Assembly: GCA_020073485.1 (NCBI GenBank)
Contig: JAIQFB010000020.1
Span: 34,442 to 98,441, forward strand
Direction of reading: 5' to 3'
Origin: Terriglobia bacterium
Lineage (GTDB): Bacteria; Acidobacteriota; Terriglobia; Acidiferrales; UBA7541
Length of the DNA stretch: 64,000 bases
Of the stretch, positions 9,346 through 18,239 are shown in pieces (position 1 is the first letter of the stretch; every line of letters begins with the position of its first letter). Both the position numbers and the translations under genes were made by a program. The notes beneath the pieces are model-generated. The model ran no database searches. It was not told where the DNA came from and saw only the letters and a program-made list of their open reading frames with translations.

Positions 9346-12300
9346 TTGATCGGTGGCTGGCGTCGTCAGGAGGCGTGTTTGCGGCTGGAGCGGCTCGACG
9401 GGAAGGACGTTCGGGTTCTTCTGATCTGGATTCTCGCGGGCCTCATCGGCGCGGGTGTCGCCTACAAATATTTTTACCGGGCGTTTCCGGAAGCCTCGGT
9501 CGATTTCAAAGTGCCTCGCGCGGACGCCCTGGAGCAAGCCAGGCAGTTTGCCGGAGCGCAAGGCGCGCGGCTTGACGGATACGATTCGAGTATCGTCTTC
9601 GATGTAGACGACACGGCCAAGACCTACCTCGAACGCGAAGTAGGTTTGGAAGGTGCCAACCAGATGATGCGCGGCAGTCTGCATATCTGGTACTGGCAGA
9701 CGCGCTTTTTCCGGCCGCTGCAGAAGGAAGAATTCGACGTGCGCGTCGATCCCGCCGGGGGCGTCGTCGGATACACGCACGTGCTGGAGGAAACCGCGAC
9801 AGGGGCTCGCCTCGAGCGCGCCGCCGCGCAGGCCGCCGCCGAATCGTTTCTGCGTGACACCCTGCATCTGGATCTCTCGCGCTACGAGTTCCGCGAGGAA
9901 GAAGCGAATTCCACCGAGCGGCCCAACCGGCGCGACTGGAGTTTTTCCTGGGAACTCCGCGGCTTCCGCGCCAAGGATGCGCCCTACCGGCTGAACGTGA
10001 CGCTCGCCGGGGACCACGTCGACGGCTACAACGAATTCCTGAAAGTGCCGGAGGCGTGGGAGCGCGATTACCAACGGCTGCGCGAATCGAACAATCTGTT
10101 CGAGTACATCGCGTTGCTTCCGTACGCGTTTCTGATCGGAGGGTGCCTCTATATCATCGTTTCGCTGGGGCGCCGCGGTTTGCTGGAATGGCGCGCGGGT
10201 CTGCTGCTGGCCGCATTTCTCGCCGTGCTGTACTTCGTCATGACCATGAACCAGTGGCCGCTGGACCGCGCCGCGTACGACACCAACACTCCGTACTCGA
10301 GCTTCTTCCTCAGCCAAGTGGGCAAGGCCGCGTTCATCAGCGTGCTCAGCGCCGTCCTGGTGCTGCTGGCCATCGTGCCGGGGGAACCTCTGTACCGCGT
10401 TTCGCAGCCGGGCAAAATCCGGCTCGGCGCTGGATTGCGGCTGCCCGGCATCCGCACGAAGGAATTTTTCAGCGCCAATGTCATCGGCGTCTGCCTGGCG
10501 GCCGCGCACACCGGATACATCACCGTCTTTTACATCTTCAGCCGCAAGCTGGGCGCGTGGGCGCCGCAGGACCTGCAATACTCGGATATTGTCAGCACGC
10601 CGCTGCCTTGGGTCTCGGCACTGTGCATCGGAATTTATGCCGCGACCAGCGAGGAATTTCTATTCCGCCTGTTCGCCATCCCCTACATGCAGCGGCTGAC
10701 AAAGTCCAGATGGCTGGCCGTCGTCGTCCCCGCGTTTGCCTGGGGATTTCTGCACAGCAACTATCCGCAGGAGCCTGCATACATCCGCGGGATAGAAGTC
10801 GGACTGATGGGCATTGTCGCGGGATTGGTGATGCTGCGCTGGGGCATCTGGGCGACGCTCACATGGCATTACACGGTGGACGCGTTTCTGATCAGCACTT
10901 CGCTGCTGCGCTCGCACGGCGCGTACCTGCGCGTTTCAGGAGCGATTGTGGGATGCGGAGCGTTGATCCCGCTGGGCGTGGCGGCATTTTTCTATTTGTC
11001 GCGCGGGGGATTTGTAGCCGATGCGGCGCTGCTGAATAGCGCGCGGCCCATCGGAGGGCCGCGGCCAGAAGCGGCACCGGGAGCGGCCGAAGAATCCGCG
11101 CCCGAAACGGTCCCCGAAACGGCGCCGGCGGAAGTTTCCAAAGGCTATGTGGCGATGTCCACGCGCGCGCTGGGCGCGCTGGTAGTTTGCGGCCTCGCGG
11201 GCCTGGCGCTGCTGGCGGGCGTGAAAAGCGAAGCGATCGGAGATTTCGTCCGATTCCAGATCGACGAGAAACAAGCCGCGGCCCTCTCGGAGCAGGCGCT
11301 ACGCGACATCAAGATCGATCCCGCAACCTACCGCCGCGTTGCGACTATTGTTTATACGTTCGATGGCTTCACCAACGAATATCTGCGGCGCGCCATCGGC
11401 ATCTCCGCGGCGAACCGTGTGTATCGCGAGCAGGTCCCTTCCGCGTTCTGGAGCGTCCGCTATTTCCGCGATTCCCAGAACGAAGAGTACCGAGTGATTT
11501 TGAAGCCGGATGGAACTCTGCATTCGGTGCATCACACGCTGGACGAAAAAACGTCCGGAGCGAATCTCACCAAGGAAGAAGCCCTCGCGCGCGCGGAAGC
11601 GTATTTGCGCGACCAGAAGAAGCTGAACCTCTCCCCATGGAAATTGGTCGATGCCCAGACCGATCAAAAACCCGCGCGAACCGACCACACCTTCGAGTGG
11701 GAACAGGCCTCCGCGCTCGATGCCGCTTCCGGCGAGCAGGGCGCGCACATCCGCGTGCATCTTCAGGTGCAGGGCGCCGAAGTTTCCGGCTATCGCATTT
11801 TCATAAAAATTCCCCAAGCGTGGCTCGACGCCGAAAACCGCGACACTCCCGGGCAACTCGCGCAGACCTACGGCCGGGGCATCGGGATGTCCGTGATTCT
11901 TGTCGCCGTGTTGATCATTTTATTCCGCAACCTGAAGAATCCGGACCTCGCGCGCGTTCCCTGGCGCAGACTGGCCAAATGGTCGCTGTGGGTGCTGGCG
12001 GCCGCAATCGTGATTCTGGCGAACCAGATCCCGCAAGTTCTGCAGGAGTACGCCACCACGATGCCGCTGTCGGTGTACTACGCAAGCCAGTCCATATTGC
12101 GCTTTTTCGGCCTGTCCATTGATTTGGCCGGGGCCGTTCTCTTGCTGGGGATAGCCTGGTTTTTTCTGGAACGCGCCTTTGGCCCCGGGCGCATTCCGGC
12201 GTGGACCGGGATGCCCCCGGCATACTATCGCGACGCGTTTTGCGTGGCGGCGTTCGGCTCCGCGGCGGTGATGGGGCTGGGCCACTTGCCCGGATTATTC

Positions 12301-12798
12301 GCGCGCTGGCCCTTGTTGCGGCACGCGCTGAGCGCGAGTGTGCCGGGAACCCTGGATATGCTCAATCCAGCGTCGGCCACCGTCGCTTCGTCCCTATTGA
12401 CGAGTTTTTTTACCGCGGGTTTGGTGGGGCTGGCCGCCGGTTTGATTGCCGCGTATGTTCATCCGATGTGGATGCGCAGCGGGATCCTGGTCCTTTACGC
12501 CGTGCTCATGTCCAGCAATGTGGCGACGCCCGGAGCATTTTTTCGCGAAGCGGCGTACCGCCTTGTTGCGGTGGCCGTGCTGTGGATGGGCGTGACGCGG
12601 ATCGTGCGATTCAACACCATGGGTTATTTTCTGCTTTCGGCGATGATCGCGCTGGTGCCCGGCGCGGTGGATTTGTTGCAGCAGCCTAATTCCTATTTCC
12701 ACGCGAACGGCTACATCGTGGTTGCGTTTGCGATCGCGACGCTGGCCTGGCCGGCGATTTGTTGGAGACGCGGTTCAACATCGGCGCAACCATCTTGA
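9346..12798 (+). CDS. CPBP-type intramembrane metalloprotease with duplicated periplasmic domain
   Basis: 1150 residues from a TTG at 9346 (start uncertain, weak ribosome-binding site). Order: membrane segment (residues 24-42); periplasmic domain A (about 54-245); a bundle of membrane helices containing the CPBP/Rce1 motifs, EExxxR at 436-441 (SEEFLFR), FxxxxxH at 464-470 (FAWGFLH) and His508 in 'WHYTVDAF'; an Ala/Pro-rich linker (570-598); a membrane segment (606-625); periplasmic domain B (about 636-835), clearly related to domain A; then further helices without an EExxxR motif. CPBP proteins are membrane-embedded glutamic/metal proteases that cleave or process membrane substrates. The usual family length is 200-350 residues, so this is a large multi-domain form. 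Substrate unknown. Confidence 0.8.
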   Translation: MIGGWRRQEACLRLERLDGKDVRVLLIWILAGLIGAGVAYKYFYRAFPEASVDFKVPRADALEQARQFAGAQGARLDGYDSSIVFDVDDTAKTYLEREVGLEGANQMMRGSLHIWYWQTRFFRPLQKEEFDVRVDPAGGVVGYTHVLEETATGARLERAAAQAAAESFLRDTLHLDLSRYEFREEEANSTERPNRRDWSFSWELRGFRAKDAPYRLNVTLAGDHVDGYNEFLKVPEAWERDYQRLRESNNLFEYIALLPYAFLIGGCLYIIVSLGRRGLLEWRAGLLLAAFLAVLYFVMTMNQWPLDRAAYDTNTPYSSFFLSQVGKAAFISVLSAVLVLLAIVPGEPLYRVSQPGKIRLGAGLRLPGIRTKEFFSANVIGVCLAAAHTGYITVFYIFSRKLGAWAPQDLQYSDIVSTPLPWVSALCIGIYAATSEEFLFRLFAIPYMQRLTKSRWLAVVVPAFAWGFLHSNYPQEPAYIRGIEVGLMGIVAGLVMLRWGIWATLTWHYTVDAFLISTSLLRSHGAYLRVSGAIVGCGALIPLGVAAFFYLSRGGFVADAALLNSARPIGGPRPEAAPGAAEESAPETVPETAPAEVSKGYVAMSTRALGALVVCGLAGLALLAGVKSEAIGDFVRFQIDEKQAAALSEQALRDIKIDPATYRRVATIVYTFDGFTNEYLRRAIGISAANRVYREQVPSAFWSVRYFRDSQNEEYRVILKPDGTLHSVHHTLDEKTSGANLTKEEALARAEAYLRDQKKLNLSPWKLVDAQTDQKPARTDHTFEWEQASALDAASGEQGAHIRVHLQVQGAEVSGYRIFIKIPQAWLDAENRDTPGQLAQTYGRGIGMSVILVAVLIILFRNLKNPDLARVPWRRLAKWSLWVLAAAIVILANQIPQVLQEYATTMPLSVYYASQSILRFFGLSIDLAGAVLLLGIAWFFLERAFGPGRIPAWTGMPPAYYRDAFCVAAFGSAAVMGLGHLPGLFARWPLLRHALSASVPGTLDMLNPASATVASSLLTSFFTAGLVGLAAGLIAAYVHPMWMRSGILVLYAVLMSSNVATPGAFFREAAYRLVAVAVLWMGVTRIVRFNTMGYFLLSAMIALVPGAVDLLQQPNSYFHANGYIVVAFAIATLAWPAICWRRGSTSAQPS

Positions 12799-12867
12799 AG
12801 ATTCGGACCGCGCAGCGAAGATGTCTTCCAATCTGCGACCGCACCATCTGTGGGGCCGGCACGGTTT

Positions 12868-12945
12868 GGTGGCACAGGCTTCAGCCTGCGCGGTTTTAAT
12901 TTTCTGCCTCGCGGAACAGCGCACAGGCTGAGGCCTATGCCACAA
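12868..12945. repeat. Two-armed palindromic repeat (CACAGGC type)
   Basis: Arms at 12868-12893 and 12918-12945 (GGCACAGGCTTCAGCC and its inverse), with slight divergence. It lies between the converging ends of the CPBP protein gene and the APC permease gene, where it could serve as a transcription end for both. Confidence 0.85.
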
Positions 12946-12954
12946 AGACTCGCT

Positions 12955-14298
12955 TCACGTCCCTTTTTTCCGCAGGACTAACTGGCTCAGAAGATAAAAT
13001 CCCGCGCCGGCTACGACGATGCCGATGCCGATGGCCAGTTCGCTGGTCGATCCGACCAGTTCGGCGCGATTGCGGGCCATGGCCGCGATCATCAACGCCA
13101 TGGGCGGCACGCCGATAGCGATCGCACCCACGGTGCCGCCGGGAACGCGAAACGGCCGCGCCAGTTCCGGCTCGCGAATGCGCAGCGCCACCAGAGCCCA
13201 GAATTCCAGCAGGATGCTCAGCCCGGTCAGCAGGACGTCCAGGATGAGGCTCTTCTCAAAACCCAAAGGGAAGCAGATCGCCCAGAGAACCGCGCACACC
13301 AGGATGGCCACCCAGGGCGCGCCCTTGCGATCGATGCGCGTGAAAATGCGCGGAAGATACCCATCTTCGGCCATCACCAGCGGCAGCCGCGTGAACGAGA
13401 GCATGAGCGCGCTGAACGATCCGATTGCGCCGATCACTCCGGCGACCGCAATGGCGATGGCCAGCGTCTCGCCTCCGATGATGTGCGCGACGTCCACCCA
13501 GCCTCCTGTCGTCCAGCTGTTTGGATCTATTCCCGTGCGCGCCACCGCGCCCACGGGCAGCACATAGCTCACGACAACCAAAATTACCGCGCCGAACATG
13601 GCGCGGGAATAGGTGCGCTGCGGCGCTTCCACTTCGCCCGCAATGGTCGAAAGATTGTCCCAGCCCATGTAATTCCACATGGCGATGAGCACGCCGCCGA
13701 GCAGGTCTACGTGGCGCAACGGAACCTGCGCGACATCGCCCGGGGCCCGCTCGATTCCCAACGCGAAAATAATCAACGCCACGAACGGCACGAGCAGGGC
13801 GATGTTGAGCCACACGGAGCCTTCGCCCACCGAATGCACACCGAAAAGATTCCACGCCGTGCACAGCGCGATCATTGCGAATCCCAGGATAAGTCCGCGG
13901 TGCCCGGAGACAAGTCCCGGCAGGAATCGCCCGATGTAGGCGATGCACAGGTTCGGGTACAGCGCCATTTCAAAAATGCTGCCCGCCAGCGTCAGCCATG
14001 TTTCCTGAAATCCCCAGAAGCGGCCCATGCCGCGGCGCACCCAGACGTAGAAGCCGCCTTCCTCGGGAATCGCCGTCGCCAGTTCGCTGACCATCAGGGC
14101 GGTGGGCAGACTCCAAAGCAAAGGCGTGATCACCAGGATCAGGAGCGTGGCGGCGTAGCCTGTCTTTTCGACGATATCTTCGAGTCCGTACGGGCCGCCG
14201 GCGACCATGAAATAGGTAGCCGTGATCATGGGCACCACGGAAATCTTGCTCAAGGATTTCAGGCCGCTTTTTGTGGCGCCACTTTTTGGAGAGTTCAT
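12955..14298 (-). CDS. APC family amino acid permease
   Basis: 447 residues with about 12 hydrophobic segments. The first helix carries the APC signature 'MITATYFMVAGGPYGLED', where the unwound GxG part binds the amino group of the substrate; helix 2-3 has 'ATAIPEEGGFYVWVRR'. Helix 6 has 'WNYMGWDNLSTIAGEVE', like the PotE/GadC/YfnA branch. It imports or exchanges amino acids or polyamines across the inner membrane; the exact substrate is not determinable. Divergent from the ECF sigma gene at 14430. No neighbouring catabolic gene suggests a substrate. Confidence 0.85.
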   Translation of the reverse strand: MNSPKSGATKSGLKSLSKISVVPMITATYFMVAGGPYGLEDIVEKTGYAATLLILVITPLLWSLPTALMVSELATAIPEEGGFYVWVRRGMGRFWGFQETWLTLAGSIFEMALYPNLCIAYIGRFLPGLVSGHRGLILGFAMIALCTAWNLFGVHSVGEGSVWLNIALLVPFVALIIFALGIERAPGDVAQVPLRHVDLLGGVLIAMWNYMGWDNLSTIAGEVEAPQRTYSRAMFGAVILVVVSYVLPVGAVARTGIDPNSWTTGGWVDVAHIIGGETLAIAIAVAGVIGAIGSFSALMLSFTRLPLVMAEDGYLPRIFTRIDRKGAPWVAILVCAVLWAICFPLGFEKSLILDVLLTGLSILLEFWALVALRIREPELARPFRVPGGTVGAIAIGVPPMALMIAAMARNRAELVGSTSELAIGIGIVVAGAGFYLLSQLVLRKKGT

Positions 14299-14429
14299 AA
14301 AGGTCCGGTTCGATCTCAGGGCCCAATAACGCCAAAGCCGATGAGTCTTATACCATTCCCAATTCGGAAAGCGAAATGGATTGATCCTGGAGCGATTGTC
14401 TAATACATTCTGTTTGAACAGGTTAGCTG

Positions 14430-15257
14430 ATGGAGTGGATGGACTGGCACCACCGGGAGCCGTCGCCTACCATTCCTCGCTTTCCTGCGTCTAATAATAT
14501 GGAGTTCTCTGACGATCGCCGGCCGGGTTCACGAACAGTCGGGCCTTCGGGCCCGGGGTCGAACACCAAGATGGACGCTGACGGAATGACAATCGCATGG
14601 TCTGCCGACGGCTCGGGCGATACTGGGCCAGGATCCACCGCGTTCAGTTCGTCCACCAGGGCCTTGGCTGCTCCCGACGACCGCCTGCTGATCGAGCGCG
14701 CGCAGGGCGGCGACCGCGAAGCGTTTGAAGCGCTGGTGCACCGCTACGACCGCGACGTCCTGCGCATTGCCCTGAACATCCTGCACAAGCCCGACGACGC
14801 CCGCGACGTCTACCAGGAAGCCTTCCTCAAAATTTACAAGAATCTCCACCGCTTCCGCTTCGAGTGCAGCTTCTACACCTGGATGTACCGCATCGTGACC
14901 AACGTTTGCCTGGATTTCCTGCGCCGCCGCAAGAGCCGGCCGGAAGATCAGGCTCCGGAACTTGCGATCAATCAAAAGGGAGAAGCGCCCGGCGCCGATT
15001 TTTTTGACCGGCAGCAGGACACGGGCGCGTCATCGAACCCGGAGCGGCGCCTGATGGGAATGGAGATCGGCGCGCGAATTTCCAGGGCGCTGGAGCGGCT
15101 GACGCCGCGCGAACGCATGGTGTTTGAGATGAAGCATTACCAGGGATTGAAATTGCGTGCTATCGGAGACGCGCTTGGCACGTCTGAAGAAACGGTGAAG
15201 AACTCGTTGTTCCGCGCCACGCGCAAATTGCGCGAGCAACTGGAAGAATTGCTGTGA
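14430..15257 (+). CDS. ECF-type RNA polymerase sigma factor
   Basis: 275 residues from ATG 14430; ATGs at 14499, 14571 and 14586 are alternatives, and the first ~80 residues are low-complexity and probably not conserved. Region 2 spans 'LLIERAQGGDREAFEALVHRYD...DARDVYQEAFLKIYKNL...FYTWMYRIVTNVCLDFLRRRK'. Region 4 spans 'LERLTPRERMVFEMKHYQGLKLRAIGDALGTSEETVKNSLFRATRKLREQL' with a helix-turn-helix. No region 3, as expected for ECF factors. It overlaps the next gene by four bases (GTGA), so the anti-sigma factor is translationally coupled to it. Confidence 0.92.
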   Translation: MEWMDWHHREPSPTIPRFPASNNMEFSDDRRPGSRTVGPSGPGSNTKMDADGMTIAWSADGSGDTGPGSTAFSSSTRALAAPDDRLLIERAQGGDREAFEALVHRYDRDVLRIALNILHKPDDARDVYQEAFLKIYKNLHRFRFECSFYTWMYRIVTNVCLDFLRRRKSRPEDQAPELAINQKGEAPGADFFDRQQDTGASSNPERRLMGMEIGARISRALERLTPRERMVFEMKHYQGLKLRAIGDALGTSEETVKNSLFRATRKLREQLEELL

Positions 15258-16336
15258 GCGAACATTTGCACAACCCGGAGGACGTGGACAACGCCTTGAA
15301 CCGCGCGATGATTGTTCGCTGCGAAGACATCGAGGCGCTGGCGATCCTGTACGCGTGCGACGATCTCGATGCGGCCGCGCGCGCGGCGCTTGAACAGCAC
15401 GTGAAGCAATGCGCTGCTTGCGCCGCCGTTTTTTCGCGCGAAGCCAGGTTGTACCAGGCCATCGCGTCGTTCGACCAGCCCGCCGATTCTCTCGATCGCG
15501 CCGGCCTGCTGCTGGCCGAGTGCCGCAGCCAACTTGCGGAAGCGATTGACGATCATGAGGCCAAACGCAATCAGCCCGGCTGGCGCCCCGTGTTCTCCCC
15601 CGCGGCGTGGTGGTCGGTGGTTCGCGATACGCTGATCTATCATCCGGCGATGAGCATGGCCGCGCTGGTGATCGTAAGTTTCCTTGCGGGTGTGGCCGGC
15701 CAGCGGACGCAGGTCGCCTCCACGCCCGTTGCACCGCGGCCGGTGATGACGGTTTCCGCCGTTCCGAAAATCACCGACCAGCAACTGCATAGCGCGCAGA
15801 GCGCCAGCGTCGGCTGGGTGACGCCCTCGGATTCACGCACGCCCACCGTGCAGGTGCAGCTAATGTCGCCAACACCCACCAGCATCGAGGGCGCGCCCGA
15901 AGACGCCGACGTGGAGCGCGCGCTGACCTTTGTTTTGGAAAACAGCCGGCAATTCGATCCGGGCGCGCGCATGGATTCGCTGAATGTGCTGCGCACCCTC
16001 GCTGGCGACCCCGAAGTCCGGCGCTCGCTGTGCGGCGCGGCCCGATCGGACACCAATCCCGGCGTGCGCATGAGGGCGCTGGAATCACTTCAGGGGTTCG
16101 AGCAGGATCCGGCCGTGCGGCAGACGATTCTGGACGCGCTGCAAAACGACGCCAATTCCGGGGTGCGCGTTTCGGCCATTAATCTCTTGCTGAATTCCCT
16201 GGAAACCGGGAACGAACCCGGATCGGCGGATCCACAGACGCTGGCCGTGCTGCGCGATCGTCTGCGAAACGATTCCAACAATTACATTCGACTGCAAAGT
16301 GCCGCGGCATTGCGGGATCTCGGCGCCGGGAAGTAG
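15254..16336 (+). CDS. Anti-sigma factor: zinc-finger N-terminus, one membrane helix, HEAT-like periplasmic repeats
   Basis: 360 residues from GTG 15254, overlapping the sigma gene stop. The N-terminus has the zf-HC2 signature His49-x3-Cys53-x2-Cys56 (QHVKQCAAC), which in this family binds the cognate ECF sigma. One membrane helix at about 132-149 (AMSMAALVIVSFLAGVAG). The outer part contains a Pro-rich stretch and, from about residue 220, four helical repeats with the recurrent pattern NPGVRxxALexL (HEAT/PBS-lyase-like). The architecture suggests a transmembrane sensor whose periplasmic HEAT-like domain recognises a signal or protease. The TAG stop codon is the first part of a palindromic repeat. 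Confidence 0.85.
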   Translation: MSEHLHNPEDVDNALNRAMIVRCEDIEALAILYACDDLDAAARAALEQHVKQCAACAAVFSREARLYQAIASFDQPADSLDRAGLLLAECRSQLAEAIDDHEAKRNQPGWRPVFSPAAWWSVVRDTLIYHPAMSMAALVIVSFLAGVAGQRTQVASTPVAPRPVMTVSAVPKITDQQLHSAQSASVGWVTPSDSRTPTVQVQLMSPTPTSIEGAPEDADVERALTFVLENSRQFDPGARMDSLNVLRTLAGDPEVRRSLCGAARSDTNPGVRMRALESLQGFEQDPAVRQTILDALQNDANSGVRVSAINLLLNSLETGNEPGSADPQTLAVLRDRLRNDSNNYIRLQSAAALRDLGAGK

Positions 16337-16411
16337 GACAGGTTTCAGCCTGTCGGGTTTCATTTTGCACGGCCGGAAATCAAAAGCGACAGGCTGAAGC
16401 CTGTCCTGCTA
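16334..16411. repeat. Two-armed palindromic repeat (GGACAGG type), provides a stop codon
   Basis: Left arm from 16334 (TAGGACAGGTTTCAGCC) and right arm ending 16411 (CAGGCTGAAGCCTGTCCTG). Its first three bases are the TAG stop of the anti-sigma gene. It lies between that gene and the DUF4097-TonB gene in the same direction. Confidence 0.85.
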
Positions 16412-16421
16412 AATTCACTCC

Positions 16422-18239
16422 ATGACGAATTGGCGAATACATTTTGGGGGAGCGATCGTGGCTCTCGCGGCCACGTCGTCTCTACTGGCTACGCCTGCGA
16501 ACGCCGCGCCTGCGAACCCCTGCTTCGCCGATTCCACATTTGTCTCGCTGGAAACTGAGTTACCGGTCGATCCCGCCGATTCCGCGCCACTGCTTTCCAT
16601 GGAAAGAACAGGCGCGATTCCCGTAAAACAAGGCCTTCGCATTCGAGTGAACGCCGATCCCGGCAACGTCCACATTTTCACGGACGAGACCACACAGGTT
16701 TCCTACCTGGTCCGCGTGGAAGCGGACTCCCGCGAGCCCAGCGCGCGCGAATTTCTCGAACAGTTCAAGCTAACGGCGCGGCCCGCGCCCTGGGGCGTTT
16801 CCCTGGAGGGAAATGTGCCATGGCGCGAGTTCGGCGGGCGTTTCCGCGTGGTCTATGAGATCCATGTCCCGCACCGGAGCAACGTCGAGGTTCACACGCT
16901 CGGCGGAAATATCGAGCTGCAGGATCTCGATGGCACCGCGGACTTGTCCACCGAGGGAGGAAATATCACGGCGGGCAGTGTGGGCCTCGCTCCGGCGGCG
17001 CCTTCCAAATCCTTGCCAAAGGCCGCGGCAAATCACGTTGCGGCAAAGCTGGAAACGATGGGCGGGCACATCGCAATCGGCGATGTTGCCGGCACGCTGC
17101 GCGCAACCACCTCCGGCGGACACATCACTGCCGGAAATATCAGCGGCGACGCTTATCTTCACACGGACGGCGGGCTGATCCGCGCGGGCCGGATTTCGGG
17201 AGCGGCCGAACTGGAAACCGGCGGCGGCAACATCCACGTGCAAAGCGCCGCGTCGAACGTCATCGCCGATACGGCCGGCGGAGAGATTGATTTTGGCGAA
17301 ACCTCCGGAACGATTCGCGCGCGCACGGGAGGCGGATCGTTGCGGATTGCGCACGTCACCGGGGCCACGGCGGTGGAAACCAGCGGCGGAATTTTTCTGG
17401 GACAAGTGGACGCGCCCCTGCGCGTTTCGTCCACGTCGGGTAACGTCACCGCGTGGCTCGCCGATCCTTCCGGGCGCGCCGTGCCCATTGCCGCTGAAAA
17501 TTCAAAAAATACGCGCAAACTTCCCGAAGCTTCTCAATTGTCGTCGGACGACGGCGATATCGTTGTGTACATTCCGCGCGAGATGGCCGCGACGATCGAC
17601 GCGGTCGTTGAAGAACGCAGCGGTGGACACAGAATTATCGCCGACCCTTCCCTGCCGCTGCAGGTCAGCTACCAGGACTCCAGCGTGGGTCCCCGCTCGA
17701 TTCATTGCGCTGGCGAATTGAACGGGGGCGGAGAAGTTCTTCACCTTCGAGCGGTGTCCGGCAACATCATCTTGAGGTCCGGCGACCCTCAAACGGATGT
17801 AAGCGCCGCGCCGCCCATGCGCCGCAGGGAGCGCGAACGCGGCGATGCTTCCGCCATGCTCGCGGCCGCGAGTTCCAATGAGCCGGAAACCAACTACGAC
17901 GCCTCCGGATTTTTCGCGCAAATCCGCCGCATGATTGCGGAATCCTGGTGGGGCGGCGTGCCGGTCGACGCCGATGAAATGCAGCAGCGCCTGGAACACT
18001 CGGTGGCGCCTGTCTATCCGGACGTCGCGCGCAAGGCCGGCATCGAAGGCGACGTGGTCCTGCGCGTGAGCATTTCAGAAGATGGCCGCGTGACAAACCT
18101 GGAAGTCCTCGACGGCCCGCCGGTTCTGGCGCGCGCCGCAGTGAACGCCGTGCGGCAATGGCGCTATCGCGCATGGATTATGAATGGCCACCCGGCCGCC
18201 GTGGTGACCACGCTGGTTGTTTCGTTCCGTCTGCACTAA
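16422..18239 (+). CDS. Secreted DUF4097-like beta-helix protein fused to a TonB C-terminal domain
   Basis: 605 residues. Signal peptide at 1-29 (ending PANAAPA). Residues about 70-430 are repeated short beta strands rich in glycine and threonine (for example 'VEVHTLGGNIELQDLDG', 'TAGNISGDAYLHTDGG'), typical of DUF4097/putative adhesin beta-solenoids. The last ~90 residues are a TonB-type C-terminal domain (VYPDVARKAGIEGDVVLRV ... AVNAVRQWRYRAWIMNGHP). There is no N-terminal anchor beyond the signal peptide, so this is a periplasmic or surface protein using the TonB-C fold, not a classical energy transducer. It follows the ECF sigma/anti-sigma pair and is probably part of that locus. Confidence 0.8.
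   Translation: MTNWRIHFGGAIVALAATSSLLATPANAAPANPCFADSTFVSLETELPVDPADSAPLLSMERTGAIPVKQGLRIRVNADPGNVHIFTDETTQVSYLVRVEADSREPSAREFLEQFKLTARPAPWGVSLEGNVPWREFGGRFRVVYEIHVPHRSNVEVHTLGGNIELQDLDGTADLSTEGGNITAGSVGLAPAAPSKSLPKAAANHVAAKLETMGGHIAIGDVAGTLRATTSGGHITAGNISGDAYLHTDGGLIRAGRISGAAELETGGGNIHVQSAASNVIADTAGGEIDFGETSGTIRARTGGGSLRIAHVTGATAVETSGGIFLGQVDAPLRVSSTSGNVTAWLADPSGRAVPIAAENSKNTRKLPEASQLSSDDGDIVVYIPREMAATIDAVVEERSGGHRIIADPSLPLQVSYQDSSVGPRSIHCAGELNGGGEVLHLRAVSGNIILRSGDPQTDVSAAPPMRRRERERGDASAMLAAASSNEPETNYDASGFFAQIRRMIAESWWGGVPVDADEMQQRLEHSVAPVYPDVARKAGIEGDVVLRVSISEDGRVTNLEVLDGPPVLARAAVNAVRQWRYRAWIMNGHPAAVVTTLVVSFRLH

Noticed and set aside
9283..10578. Long - strand frame over the CPBP gene
   Set aside because: Shadow frame without domain features; the + strand frame carries membrane helices and CPBP motifs.
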